Shown here: piece by piece, positions 45,157-57,549 of the stretch | How positions within the stretch are numbered: the first letter of the stretch is position 1 | Layout of the letters: each line of letters begins with the position of its first letter | Assembly: GCF_004114975.1 (NCBI RefSeq) | Contig: NZ_CP030052.1 | Location: 124,001-188,000, forward strand | Origin: Bradyrhizobium guangdongense | GTDB lineage: Bacteria; Pseudomonadota; Alphaproteobacteria; Rhizobiales; Xanthobacteraceae | Length of the DNA stretch: 64,000 nt | Direction of reading: 5' to 3' | Program-made: the position numbers and the translations under genes | The notes under the pieces: generated by a model | Told to the model about the DNA's origin: nothing | Databases searched by the model: none | The model's input: only the letters and a program-made list of their open reading frames with translations

Positions 45157-45890
45157 TCATTCACGTCCTTGAGGGTTATCCTGATCCGGACGGCGGTCGT
45201 GTTCAGGCTCATGCTGCCAGCCTCGGATCGTGCGCATGCATCCTGTAGGTCGATGCCCAGGGAGGCAGTTTGTCCAGTCGCGCCGCAGGCCAGCCATTGA
45301 TGAGTTTTGCGAGCACGCCGGAGAGCCAGGGCTAGGCGCTGACGACATTGAGCCTACACGTTTCAATGAGCGAGGCCAGCAATGCCCAATTATCGGCACC
45401 CTCGTCGCACCCAGCGAACAGGGCATTCTTGGCATCGAGTTTGATTGGCCGCATCGCACGCTCGACCGCATTCGTGTCCATCTCGATGCGCCCGTCATCA
45501 AGGTAGAGCGTCAGGCCGTCCCAATGGCGCAGCGAATAGCGCAGAGCCTTCGCCGTGTCGCTCTTCCCCGCAAGATGATCAAGAGTTGCCTCAAACCACT
45601 GCTTCAAGGCTGCTGCCAGAGGTCTGGCATGAGCTTGTCGACCCGCGCAGCGCTCGGCAGCAGAGTGGCCCCGAAGTGCCTTCTCGACCGCGTTGAGCTG
45701 GGCGATGCGCTTAAGGGCCTCCCGGCAAACTGGAGCTGGCGCCGGAGCAGCCTCACGCGCGATCTTCACAAACTAGCGCCGTAGATGCGATCAGCAGAAG
45801 GCGAGCGGCCCAGACAGGGCGCCCGCACGCGTCTCCCGGGTCATGGTCTTGTAGGCCTGATAGCCTTCGCAATAGATGATACCGCGATAG
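45157..45890 (-). pseudogene. IS66 TnpC fragment, frameshifted
   Basis: Minus strand: GIIYCEGYQAYKTMTRETRA then GPLAFC stop near 45795; continued in another frame as ALKRIAQLNAVEKALRGHSA, LDDGRIEMDTNAVERAMRPI, CDEGADNWALLASLIETCRL and finally INGWPAARLDKLPPW around 45250-45310. This is the C-terminal half of a TnpC with at least two frame breaks. Its upstream end is fused to a fragment of an istB gene. Confidence 0.7.
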
Positions 45891-46010
45891 CCCCAATCAG
45901 CGATGGCTTTGGGTGTCGCGTGCGAGGTCGGCCGTCCCGGACCGCGTTTTCCGTCGAGCGCGGTGCGCCTGCGATAGCTCTCGACTGTAGCGCGGCGATC
46001 TGGGAGAGAG
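45891..46010 (-). pseudogene. istB C-terminal fragment fused to IS66
   Basis: ATVESYRRRTALDGKRGPGR followed by PTSHATPKAIAD on the minus strand parallels the end of the intact IstB at 46115-46927 (NVESYRRREAAERKKGPGRP). So a diverged IstB tail abuts both the IS66 fragment and the left end of IS21-C. Confidence 0.6.
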
Positions 46011-46114
46011 GTGCGCGACAATCTGGATGAGAATCTGGTGTCGCGGCGGATGTGATGATCCGCGGGTTTGATTGACGCGCGCAAGTGCTTTGTCAGGTTG
46101 ATTGTCGCGGCGCG

Positions 46115-48674
<2,560 letters not shown>

Positions 48675-49700
48675 TCATGCCGTCACTGCCTGCGCTGGGT
48701 TCCGATAATCCTCCTTCCGGGTGAGCATGGCCCAAATCGTCCGAGCCATCTTGTTCGCCAAGGCGATCGCCACAAGCATGCGCGGCTTCCTCGCCAGCAT
48801 CTGCGCCAGCCAGGATCCGCTAGGGATCGACTTGCGCCCGAGCCAGTTCAGCCGCGACATCGCCCCAACGATGAGCAACTGGCGAATGTCCGCCTGTCCT
48901 TCCTTCGAAACGCGTCCGAGCCTTTCCTTTCCCCCTGAGGAATGTTGCCGTGGGACCAAGCCGAGCCAAGCCGCGAAGTCTCGGCCACGTCGAAAGGCCG
49001 CCATGTCGGGCGCGAAAGCCTCGATCGCGAGTGCGGTCAGCGGGCCGACCCCCGGCATTGTCTGCAGCCGCTGCGCCGTGACCGTCCGCGTCGCCAACTT
49101 CTTGAGCTGCTCTGCCTTGGCATCGATCCGCTCCGTCTTGTAGGCGATCTGATCAATGAGACTCCGACATTCCTCGCGGACCAGTTCTGGTAGATCGCTG
49201 TTCGGATCTTCGAGGATTGCGTCAATGCGTTTAAGTTGTTCGATTCCTTGCGGGATGATATGGCCGAATTCGTAGAGAACAGAACGCAGCGCATTCACCA
49301 GATCGGTGCGCTGATGAACAAGGCGCTTCCGAGCCCGAAAGAGCACTGCCCTGGCCTGCTGTTCTTCCGATTTCGGCTCGACGAAGCGCATCTCGGGGCG
49401 CTGTGCCGCGATCACGATTGCTTCGGCATCAGCCGCGTCGTTCTTTTGGCGTTTCACAAAAGGCTTCACATATTGCGGAGCGATCAGTTTCACTTCATGG
49501 CCGAGCTTGACCATCTCCCGTGCCCAATAGTGGGCGCTGCCACAGGCTTCCATCACCACCACTGCCGATGGGTGGCCCGCCATGAACTTCCGAAACTGAA
49601 GCCGCGACAGTTTCTTTCGAAATTTCAAGTGTCCCGCCATTGACGCCCCGTGGAGCTGAAACACATTCTTGGCTAGATCCACTCCGATCACCGTATCCAT
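48675..49700 (-). CDS. IS110-family transposase C
   Basis: 341 residues from ATG 49700 (MDTVIGVDLAKNVFQLHGAS). DEDD catalytic half: VIGVDLAKN, VVMEACGSAHYWAREM, KNDAADAEAIVIAA. The C-terminal transposase_20 region has TMPGVGPLTALAIEAF and FAAWLGLVPRQHSSGGK (the conserved Ser). Intact, full length, related to the transposase at 13.1 kb but clearly diverged. It sits in the leader region of IS21-C. Confidence 0.88.
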   Translation of the reverse strand: MDTVIGVDLAKNVFQLHGASMAGHLKFRKKLSRLQFRKFMAGHPSAVVVMEACGSAHYWAREMVKLGHEVKLIAPQYVKPFVKRQKNDAADAEAIVIAAQRPEMRFVEPKSEEQQARAVLFRARKRLVHQRTDLVNALRSVLYEFGHIIPQGIEQLKRIDAILEDPNSDLPELVREECRSLIDQIAYKTERIDAKAEQLKKLATRTVTAQRLQTMPGVGPLTALAIEAFAPDMAAFRRGRDFAAWLGLVPRQHSSGGKERLGRVSKEGQADIRQLLIVGAMSRLNWLGRKSIPSGSWLAQMLARKPRMLVAIALANKMARTIWAMLTRKEDYRNPAQAVTA

Positions 49701-50181
49701 CAATTTGCCGTCCTCTTCGCTTCGGGGTTCAAACACTGCGTTCTTGGCACATTACGATGCCGTCTGGGGAGGGCGGCAACCATCCCATCTCAATTGATGG
49801 ACGGTTATGTGGCGGCCGGGCACAAAAGTGATTCCTCCGAATCGGAAAAACCACCGGCATACCGGCCGACCGCGACCACCTGAGGCCTCGAAAAGGCCGC
49901 CGCCGCTGGACGGAAACTCCGGTCGGGCTACGCCCTCCCGACGTTCCCGTCCAGTGGCGGCATTCTCATCTGGATTGACGCTGCACTCTCACTTTGATCG
50001 CCGCGCCGCACTTATAGCGCGACAATCAGGATGAGAGCGCGTATTGCCTCATGTATTGATGCTCCCGGGTGCGATCGGTTGCCTCATTTATTTTGCTCCC
50101 GGCTTGGGTTGAGGAGGAGGCCGGGTGCGGAGATGGCCGGGGTTTCGGAGCGCCCGGCCTCCTCCGCTGGCGTCTGCCACA
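49701..50181. other. IS ends and flanks between IS110-C and the integrase-type IS copy 2
   Basis: No gene. It includes the right end of IS110-C, the presumed right end of IS21-C (to 49986) and the left end of the second integrase-type IS (from about 50013). From there the sequence is nearly identical to 23003-23200: AATCAGGATGAGAGCGCGTA and GTTGCCTCATTTATTTTGCT occur in both. Confidence 0.55.
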
Positions 50182-51597
50182 TCATTGGGTTGTTGTGACC
50201 TCATGCCCCAGCAGCGTTTCCTCCGTAGGAACGAACAACAACGCGTTCGCTTGCTCGCTGCGCCAGGATTTAAGCCTACGCTGAAGCGTTCGAAGAAGCT
50301 TGTTCGGATAGGCTCCAGGATATTCCGCCTGCAACCGGGAGAGCAGTTCGCTACCAGTCCGCCAAGGCTCGGCTTCAAACCATTTTCGCAAATCTAGCGT
50401 TGCCCGGATGAGCGGGTCGGGACGCCGCCGGCCTCTTTTCGCTTTCACGATTGGCCGATCCGTCGGTCGCATAGCTCCGTCTTTCCAGGCGGTTCGTAGG
50501 CTTGCCAGGAAGAGATCGATCGGTTGCGATGCCGCAGCAGGATGGGCGATTGGCTGCGTATCAGCGAGCGCCGCGAGGCGTTCCTGCGCGCCGCGGATGT
50601 CGCGCAACAACGCGACCGGGTCGAGAGCGGCATAGATTTCTTGGAGATGGTGACGAATCGCATCGGGCGTGCGGGCGTCGGCGGCCAAGCGCTGGTGTGG
50701 CGTTGCCGGTGCGCTGTATGTCTTACGCACACGAGCACCGTCGCGCTGCTTGGCCATCAGTTTGAATGAGGGTTGGAAGAAGTTCACGAACAGCCGCGCC
50801 GATCGATAGAGTTCAGCCAGCAGCTTGGCCGCTTCCAGGCCCTCGAGCCGACGATAGCCGACCATCCTGCGCACGACGGCACCGTTCTTCTGCTCGACGA
50901 ACGCCTGGTCGTTCTTCCGGTAGGGCCGGCAACGCGTGAAGACGATGTTGGCCGCATCGCAGTAGGCTTTCAGCGTCTCATTCATGAACACCGTATCATT
51001 GTCCGTATCGAGGCCGACCAGCGCAAAAGGCAATTGTTTGCGCAATTCCGTCAACACCGTGCTCAACAGTGTTTGTTCGCGCACGATCAGAGGAGCGCAC
51101 TCCGTCCAGCCGGTAGCAATGTCGGTGAGCACGAGGGTCTGGATGAAGCTGCCGCGCGCCGATAGACCGCTATGCGCTACAAGGTCAGCCTCGACGAACC
51201 CCGGCGCCGGATCGTTCCAATCTGCCGACGTCCGTATTGGAATACTGCGACGCAACGAGTGCGTCGCGTGCCGTCGGCGCTTGCGACCTAATCCTTCTCG
51301 GACCCGTGCCAACGCGCGGTCGATCGTCGCAGCACTCATTGCCAAAAGTTTGTCGCGGATCTCGGGAGCAAGGTCGAGGTGGCCGTGCCGTTCCATCGCT
51401 TCAATCAGCGCAGGCATTAACGCCTTCAGCCGCTTCCCGCAGATCCGGTCTGACGCCTCCCAAAGCAGCACGAGCGCGTTGTGTTCCGCCTCATTATAGA
51501 TCCGACGTCGCGCCCGTCGGCCTGCGCTTACGTCTTCCTGGCCTCGAAGTAGACGCATCGCATGTTTGCGATGGAATCCGGTGATGTCGACGAACTC
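50182..51597 (-). pseudogene. Integrase-core transposase, copy 2, missing its N-terminus
   Basis: About 470 codons open on the minus strand: EFVDITGFHRKHAMRLLRGQ, PEIRDKLLAMSAATIDRALA, PAPGFVEADLVAHSGLSARG (first Asp), GLDTDNDTVFMNETLKAYCD, FVEQKNGAVVRRMVGYRRLE (Glu), and a long C-terminal domain to EVTTTQ. It lacks the first 35 or so residues seen in copy 1 (TRKELTAAAGARYRRSDRAK). Upstream of GEFVDITGF it joins an inverted piece of the same gene. The catalytic core is unbroken, so a truncated protein could be made, but normal expression is unlikely. Confidence 0.75.
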
Positions 51598-51779
51598 GCC
51601 TGGAAGCGGCCGAGCTGCTGGCCGCACTCTGTCGATCAGCGCGGCTGTTCGTAAACTTCTTCCAACCCTCGTTCAAACTGTTAGCCAAGCAGCGCGACAG
51701 TGCTCGTGTACGCAAGACATACAGCGCGCCGGCAACGCCTCACCAGCGCCTGGCAGCGGACGTCCGCACGCCTGAAGGG
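51598..51779 (+). pseudogene. Inverted fragment of the same integrase-type transposase
   Basis: On the plus strand LEAAELLAALCRSARLFVNF, FQPSFKLLAKQRDSARVRKT, YSAPATPHQRLAADVRTPEG repeats an internal part of the protein encoded on the other strand at about 50635-50850. So two pieces of one transposase lie head to head, showing an inversion or recombination between copies. Confidence 0.75.
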
Positions 51780-52140
51780 TCAGATCGCCGCGGAAAGCCT
51801 TGAGCCGGGTGCGATTGCAATCGATATCGCCCGCCGCCATGGCTGCCGGACACAGCAGGTACATGACTGGCGACGCCGGGCGCGTTCAACAACTGGTGCT
51901 GCCGGCTTCGGCAGATGCAATATCGTTCGTGCCTTTGGTGTCGGAATCGTCGCCACCGGCGGCTGCGGAGCCTCCGCCAGCATACACTTCGATACGCGGC
52001 GACAATGGTCCTCTTATGTCGTCCGAATGGTCTCCACTATGAGCACCCTTGCCGCCAATCCCAATTCGTGCGCGCTGCGCGACGTCGTCGATGCCGAGCA
52101 AATCCTCACTGCAATGCGTCGACTCATAAGTCAGCACCGC
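51780..52140 (+). pseudogene. IS66 orf1 (tnpA) remnant
   Basis: GQIAAESLEPGAIAIDIARR, HGCRTQQVHDWRRRAR is the helix-turn-helix half of IS66 TnpA. After a frame change LPASADAISFVPLVSESSPP gives the linker seen before the C-terminal strand, and VDAEQILTAMRRLI near 52095 may be the end. At least two frameshifts; fused directly to the inverted transposase fragment. Confidence 0.65.
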
Positions 52141-52375
52141 CACCTTTGCAGACGGGGGAGCTGGCGCAGCCGTTGCGAGCATCGATGCAGACGTCGCTAA
52201 GTGCTTGAGCGCCTGCGCTCGGCGTGCGAGAAATCGCTGTGATCCTACTCGAGTGGGCTAAATTTCCATTGTCGCACCCGCAATCCGCCGAATGAGCAAA
52301 CTTCCGGTTTTTGACATCGTGGTCCTGTACCGGGGTCGTGGTCGAGTAACTCAGCCATTCGGCTTCGCCCTCACA

Positions 52376-52408
52376 GATCCGGGCGGGCAGACTTCCCGCA
52401 CCCGGCTC
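52376..52408 (-). ncRNA. Orphan group II intron domain V-like sequence
   Basis: Read on the minus strand: GAGCCGGGTGCGGGAAGTCT followed by GCCCGCCCGGATC, a 33-34 nt hairpin with the two-part stem and GNAA-type loop of group II intron domain V. Nearby downstream sequence (GAATGGCTGAGTTACTCGAC) resembles the 3' end of such introns. No reverse transcriptase gene is attached, so this is the 3' remnant of a lost intron. Called by eye from the domain V pattern. Confidence 0.45.
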
Positions 52409-52489
52409 TTCCCGAGCGTAACCCGCGTCATATGCGCGCCTGCGCCCTCGAGTGATGCGTGGAACGGAAAGACGGAAGCGAGCCGTCAG

Positions 52490-52770
52490 GGTCTCGAACT
52501 CCGGCCATCTCTTGCGCGAGATGATCGGCTTTGCTGCCCAGCGGCTGATGGAGCTGGAAGTCGAAGGCCAGGTCGGTGCAGCCTACGGCGAGAAGAACCC
52601 CGAGCGTCTGGCCCAGCGCAACGGTGAGCTTCGACCGGACCTGGGAGACCTGGCCGGCACGGTCGAGCTTCGCATCCCAAGCTGCGCAAGGGCTCCTACT
52701 TCCCGGGTTTCCTGGAGCCGCGCCGGATGGCCGAGAAGGCGCTCACCGCCGTGGTCTGTCGATTCCGAGG
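52490..52770 (+). pseudogene. IS256-family transposase, N-terminal remnant
   Basis: Plus strand: LREMIGFAAQRLMELEVEGQ, VGAAYGEKNPERLAQRNG, AGTVELRIP, and after a frameshift KGSYFPGFLEPRRMAEKALT. This is the conserved N-terminal region of IS256 (Mutator) transposases. The catalytic domain is absent; at about 52780 it abuts istA-like sequence. Confidence 0.72.
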
Positions 52771-52794
52771 TCATCGCGCGCACCGTACCGATTT

Positions 52795-53600
52795 GATGGC
52801 GCGCGGAGTTCCGAAATGATCGCGCGCTTCGTTGCGGTCATGGGCGCATCCAGCTTGTCATTCCCGCTAGCGACGTGGACCGAGCAGCTCGGCGACTGGA
52901 TCGCGGGAAACGACGCGGCCTACAGCTTTTTTGGTGACGCGACGCAACTGCTGGTGCCCACAACGCCAAGATCGCGGTGATCGAGGCCTGCCTCTGTGAC
53001 CCCATAGTCGACCGCAGCTACAGCGATATGGCGCAGCATTCCGGCACGGCCGCCTCGCCCGAGAGATAAGGCAAAGGTCGAGGCCTGCGGTGGGAATCAT
53101 CGAGCGTTGGCTGCTGCGGCGGTTGCGCAACCGAACTTTTTACAGCCTGGCCGAACTCAACCGCGCGATCGCCTAGTGGCTGGCCAAGCTCAATGACGAA
53201 CGGGTACTGCGTCAGTATGGCCGCATACGGCGCCAGCTTTCGAGGAAATTGATGCGCCAATTCTCAAACCGCTTCCGGGCCAGCCGTGGGTCCATGCCGA
53301 ATGGCGGGTCGGGCTCGACTATCACGTCGAGATCGAACAACACCATATTCGGTGCCCTATCGCTTCGCCCGCCGCTGAGTTAGACTAGAAGCGCGGATCA
53401 GCGCACGAACGATTGAACCCTCCTTGGAGGCGAGCGTGCATATGCGTGGCAGTGGCAACGGGCGGCACACGACGATCAGCGCCACATGCCCTCCAGCCAC
53501 CGGCGCTATGCGAGTGGACGCCGGCAAAGATCTGCAGGGAGGGAGGCCGGTCCGGCCCGATACTGCGCTAGTCGACCGGATCATCGAGGACCTGAAGCGA
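52795..53600 (+). pseudogene. Decayed istA fragment of an IS21 related to IS21-A
   Basis: Pieces in several frames follow the order of IstA at 11-12.5 kb: RFVAVMGASSLSFPLATWTE, QLGDWIAGN, IEACLCDPIVDRSYSDMA, a WLLRRLRNRTFYSLAELNRA segment with an in-frame TAG after it, GQPWVHAEWRVGLDYHVEIE, and the late HMPSSHRRYA. Many stops and shifts; no active gene. The fragment starts in the middle of the DDE domain. Confidence 0.68.
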
Positions 53601-54387
53601 AAGATCTTAACCATGCCCGCCAACAGTTATACTGGCTGACTCGTTCTGCTCGCTACGAATTCATGAGAATCTCCGCAGCCAGCTCGCCGAGCGCCACGTC
53701 AGTCGTGGGCCGTAGCGGAGCGCTTTTGGTACAGCCAGCATACCCTGAGCGGAAAGCAGCGGATCGATGTAGGCTAGCGCACCTCCTATTGCGACATCCC
53801 GCACGATGAGGGTAAACGAGGTCACCGCGTAGATGCCCTCGCACGCGACGACCGTTCCAATGGCGTCCCGGATTTCCGCGCCTCATGTGCTCGGCTGTCC
53901 ACAATACCGGCCGATGCCTCGCCTTGCGTGAAAGCCTGGAGCTGGGGTACGGAGCTGCGACGTGTCGCAATGATATTGTCATTTGCAGCCGCAATTATTT
54001 TGAAGGCCGGCGCCATATTTGCCCAAAGACCCACCATTTCCTTCGGCAGAGGCGCGAACGAGCAGCGCTGGAGCGGCCGATCGACTGGAGAGCATTCAGG
54101 GAGCAGGGCGCAGGCCTCGGATAGAGGATGACCAAAGAGCTGAGAAGCTGACGGCTCCGGGGCCGTGATGGTAGTCCCGATCGACAGGCGCGCCGTTAGC
54201 TTGTTTTGGTTGTGCAGGGCCTCTTCCGAGGCCCTGCGATCCGGCGCCCGCCAGGATCAGATGCTCTCAGATTGTGCGCATCGGACGACAACCTTGCAGC
54301 ATTGCTGCGCGATAGCCACGCTAGTCGCTGCTCCCCGCCTACCCGACCTGCTACATTGACTCAAGCGTCAACTGGAAGGCCGCGAAG
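53601..54387. other. 787 bases of decayed sequence upstream of the M20 hydrolase
   Basis: No intact gene. The minus strand from about 54037 to 53653 reads like a real protein in three frames: FKIIAAANDNIIATRRSSVP, QLQAFTQGEASAGIVDS, then AIGTVVACEGIYAVTSFTLI, YIDPLLSAQGMLAVPKALRY, then TTDVALGELAAEILMNS stop. I do not recognise the family. A 10-bp perfect hairpin lies at 54214-54237. A 5-bp dyad TTGAC/GTCAA at 54356-54371 stands 17 bases before the hydrolase start. Confidence 0.4.
54214..54237. repeat. Perfect hairpin, 10-bp stem with TTCC loop
   Basis: GCAGGGCCTC TTCC GAGGCCCTGC. Very stable as RNA on either strand. No T run follows on the plus strand, and on the minus strand it is followed by ACAACC, so it is not a classical terminator. 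It may mark the end of the decayed minus-strand gene region or act in the leader of the M20 gene. Confidence 0.5.
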
Positions 54388-55590
54388 ATGAAGAGGACTA
54401 CAAACACAAGCGCAAACAATCTGCTTTCCAGTTCCGAAAAGGACGTGGTGATCGAAATGCGGCATGCTATGCATCGCGAGCCGGAGCTTTCCAACAACGA
54501 GTGGAAAACTCAACAGCGGATCCGCGAAACGCTTGAACGGTTTGGGCTGTTCGATGCGAAGACCTTTCACAAAACCGGCCTTTACGTCGACATCCACGGT
54601 TTAGCCTCCGGGCCGCAGCGCTCCGTCGCCATACGGGGCGACATCGATGCCTTGCCGATCCAGGAAACCCGGGACGACTTGTCCTATCAGTCCCGGGTCC
54701 CAGGTCATATGCATGCGTGCGGTCATGACCTGCATGCGTCGATCGCTATGGGTACCGCACTTGCGTTTCATCGGATGCGAGAGAGCTTTTCTGGCAAGCT
54801 TCGCGTGTTTTTCCAGCCCGCCGAGGAGGCGGAGCCACTCGGCGGACGATCAGTGGCTGAGCAGGGCCTGCTTAGCGGCTTCCACGCTGCTGTTGGGTTC
54901 CACGTCAAAACTGATTTGCCCGCGGGGATGTTCGGCGCACGCCCAGGCGCTGTGACACAATCCGCCGATCAGTTCGCGATCACACTTATCGGGACCATGG
55001 CCCACGGCGCGAGGCCGCATGCGGGCGTGGATGCAATTGCGATGGCCGGGGCATTCATCAATGAGGTCCAAAAGGTCGTGTCGCGGGAAATGCCCTTCGA
55101 TGACGGGGCGATCGTCACAATCGGGACGATTGCAGGTGGCGAAGCCACAAATATCATTTGCCCGTCAGTTACGATGACCGGAACTATCAGAACAAGCCGT
55201 TGTGAGCGGAGAGAGCTCCTGGTTCAGCGCGTGCGAGAAATAGCTGAAGGGGTCGCGACGATGCACCGCGGGAAAGCGGAGTTCTCCCACAAATTCGGTG
55301 AACCGCCGGTCATTAACAACGACGTGATGGTTGACAGGTTTCGGCGGCTGGTGGTCGAGACCGTGGGCAAAGACAAGTTTTCCGACCTGAAGTCGTCGAG
55401 CGCAGGCGGCGGCAGCGACGATTTCGGATTCTACTCCGCGTGCGTGCCCTCGATCTACTTCTGGTTTGGCAGCAAGGAGCAAGGCAACGAGTCCGGCGTG
55501 CACACGCCAACTTTCGGAGCCTCGGACGATCTGCTCGTTCCGACAGCTGAGCTCGCGATCAGGTACTGCTTGGAGATGCTGAATTCGTAG
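54388..55590 (+). CDS. M20-family amidohydrolase (hippurate hydrolase-like, Y4tI-like)
   Basis: 400 residues. M20D metal-dependent hydrolase: RHAMHREPELSNNEWKTQQR opening, AIRGDIDALPIQET near 90, HMHACGHDLHASIAMGTALA near 107-126, FFQPAEEAEPLGGRSVAE near 145, GFHVKTDLPAGMFGARPGA near 172 and HTPTFGASDDLL near 372. Metal ligands Cys/His, Glu, His are all present. It would cleave an N-acyl amino acid or similar amide in the cytoplasm; no signal peptide. In position and type it corresponds to y4tI of the rhizobial y4t cluster, next to M24 peptidases as here. Confidence 0.87.
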   Translation: MKRTTNTSANNLLSSSEKDVVIEMRHAMHREPELSNNEWKTQQRIRETLERFGLFDAKTFHKTGLYVDIHGLASGPQRSVAIRGDIDALPIQETRDDLSYQSRVPGHMHACGHDLHASIAMGTALAFHRMRESFSGKLRVFFQPAEEAEPLGGRSVAEQGLLSGFHAAVGFHVKTDLPAGMFGARPGAVTQSADQFAITLIGTMAHGARPHAGVDAIAMAGAFINEVQKVVSREMPFDDGAIVTIGTIAGGEATNIICPSVTMTGTIRTSRCERRELLVQRVREIAEGVATMHRGKAEFSHKFGEPPVINNDVMVDRFRRLVVETVGKDKFSDLKSSSAGGGSDDFGFYSACVPSIYFWFGSKEQGNESGVHTPTFGASDDLLVPTAELAIRYCLEMLNS

Positions 55591-55694
55591 CGGCGCCGAT
55601 GTACGATCCCGCCACAAATGACACGAAAAGATCCGCCGGCCCGCCCTCGATCCACGCGAGAGAACGACCCACTCTTTCCAGAAGGAGTTTGCAC

Positions 55695-56846
55695 ATGGCA
55701 ATGCCTAAGGCTTCGCAAGCATTCGCCCGCGGCGGGTATCTGCGGAGATTATCCGCCGTCAAGTCGGAGATAGAGCGGCGAAGGTCGAAGCGGTGGTCAC
55801 GGCTCCGGCTAACATCATATATCTCTCCGGATACACTTCGAGGTCGGGCTATGTTCCGCGGGGGCTGGTCGTGACTTTAACGGATGAGTAGCCGACCTTC
55901 CTGACGCGCAGAATGGTCTGGCCGGCGGCGATCCATCAGATGTTTGTCGATCGCAGTCGTGTCACTGGTTATTCGGAGGCGCTCATCGCTACCCCGAACG
56001 GGAGGAGACCATCGACTTCATCTTGGACGATGGCGTCGGCCGCAAATGGACCGGTCTGGAAGAACGGCTCTTGCCCGCTGACAGTTAAGAAGTTCAAATC
56101 TCGCTCGACAGGCGCGAACATCGTCTACTGCACTAACGCCGTGACCCGGATCCGCGGCGTGAAATCGGACTCGGAATTCGCGATGATGCGGGAAGCTACC
56201 GCTATTTCCGACGCCGGCATGCTCAAAGCGAGAGACGTTATCCGCTCAGGCGCGCGCGAGGCCAATGAATCCGCCGAGGTCATTGCAACATTGGTGCGCA
56301 GCGCTAACGGCAAGCCCAGCACGGATTTTGCGGGCCTCTTCTTTGCGCTGCGCACGCATCTCCACGTGTCACATTCGCTGGACCGAAGACGTCTTCCAGA
56401 CGGGCTCGCAGAGCAATTTCGAGTTCAGCGGCGGGCGTCATGGCTAGACCTCTCCGCTGATGCGCACGATGTCGCGATCGGTAAGCCGTCGGATCACATA
56501 CGCCGGTTGCATGAAGGGAACGTTGCCAGGTTGGAAGCTGCACTTGCCGCCGCCAAACCCGGCAGGACCTGCAGCGACGTCGCCATAGCTTTCAACTCCA
56601 ACTTGAAAACGCGATGGCTTGGTGAAGGAGTCTCGGTGCGGCTACGCCGTCGCGATAGATTGGACGGAACCTACAGCTAGCTTGAAGGACGGCGATAACA
56701 CGGTCCTCAAGCCGAATACGACATTTCACCTCATGCTTGAAAACTGGATCGATGAAGACGTGGTTATGTGATCAGCGAAACCTTCCGCATACCGACGTTG
56801 CAGGTGAACCATTCACGAAGTTGCCGCGCGAGCTATTCGAACTCTG
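55695..56846 (+). pseudogene. M24-family (creatinase/Xaa-Pro dipeptidase-type) peptidase, decayed
   Basis: ATG 55695 behind AAGGAG starts FARGGYLRRLSAVKSEIE. Then the frame shifts near 55790 to APANIIYLSGYTSRSGYVPR, with a TAG near 55889. Another frame break follows, then KKFKSRSTGANIVYCTNAVT, RIRGVKSDSEFAMMREATAI, SDAGMLKARDVIRSG. Later parts HIRRLHEGNVARLEAALAAA, LKDGDNTVLKPNTTFHLM and FTKLPRELFEL are spread over all frames. The creatinase N-domain and M24 fold are clear (resembling y4tL/y4tM or ectoine-hydrolase-type proteins). At least four lesions make it nonfunctional. Confidence 0.8.
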
Positions 56847-57549
56847 ACGCGCAATCCGCTGCGGCCTCAGCGATTCCAGGCCTGCCGCTAGTGCGTTAAG
56901 GTCTCTCAAAGGAGAACAATGGGCCACTCTCGCTCGCAGCACTCGCCTTCTTGCACGAGGACACCGGTTTTCAACACTAGGCGTCCGCAGATAGGTGGCC
57001 CGGTCGCGGTGCTGATTGCGCCGAGCCGTAGTCCATCGCAATATCCCGGGCTCGCGCCTGCGCTCGTCATCACCAAGACCGAAGGTGGACGCGATCGTCA
57101 CAATCGGAAAGGCCGCTTTCGAGCGATCATTGACAGCCGCTCCATGATGCTCACAATCTCTGAGCGTATCGTTGCCATTCGATCGGCGAGCCCTGGCGGC
57201 ATGCGCGCGTTGCTGGGCAACTGTTCCGCCATAAATATCCGCCGGGATTCATGCAGCTTTTGCGTGGAGCGGGACAGAGGGGATGTTTCGCCCAGAGCCC
57301 CGTGGAGGAACCGAAGGCCGTTAAATACGTGAAAATCGCTGTGCGAAACTTCCTTTGGATCGATGTGTCGGCTGCCACTGTGCCGATTGCGGCGCCAGGA
57401 ATAGCAAACCATCACCATCTCGCGCACTCTGCTGGAATTGTGCGCAAGAACGCCGAGGTTGCTGAATTTCTGCGTCGTTCGCCGGTCCCTTCTCAATTTC
57501 ACCGCGTGGTTCCGATTAGAAGTGGTTCAGCAAAAGCGGAGATTGCAAG
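56847..57549. other. 703 bases between the M24 pseudogene and alanine dehydrogenase
   Basis: No supported gene. Opposing open frames of about 135 codons (56919-57332 plus, 57098-57502 minus) overlap and neither resembles a known family. It may be a further decayed catabolic gene. The promoter of the alanine dehydrogenase should lie in the last 100 bases. Confidence 0.4.
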
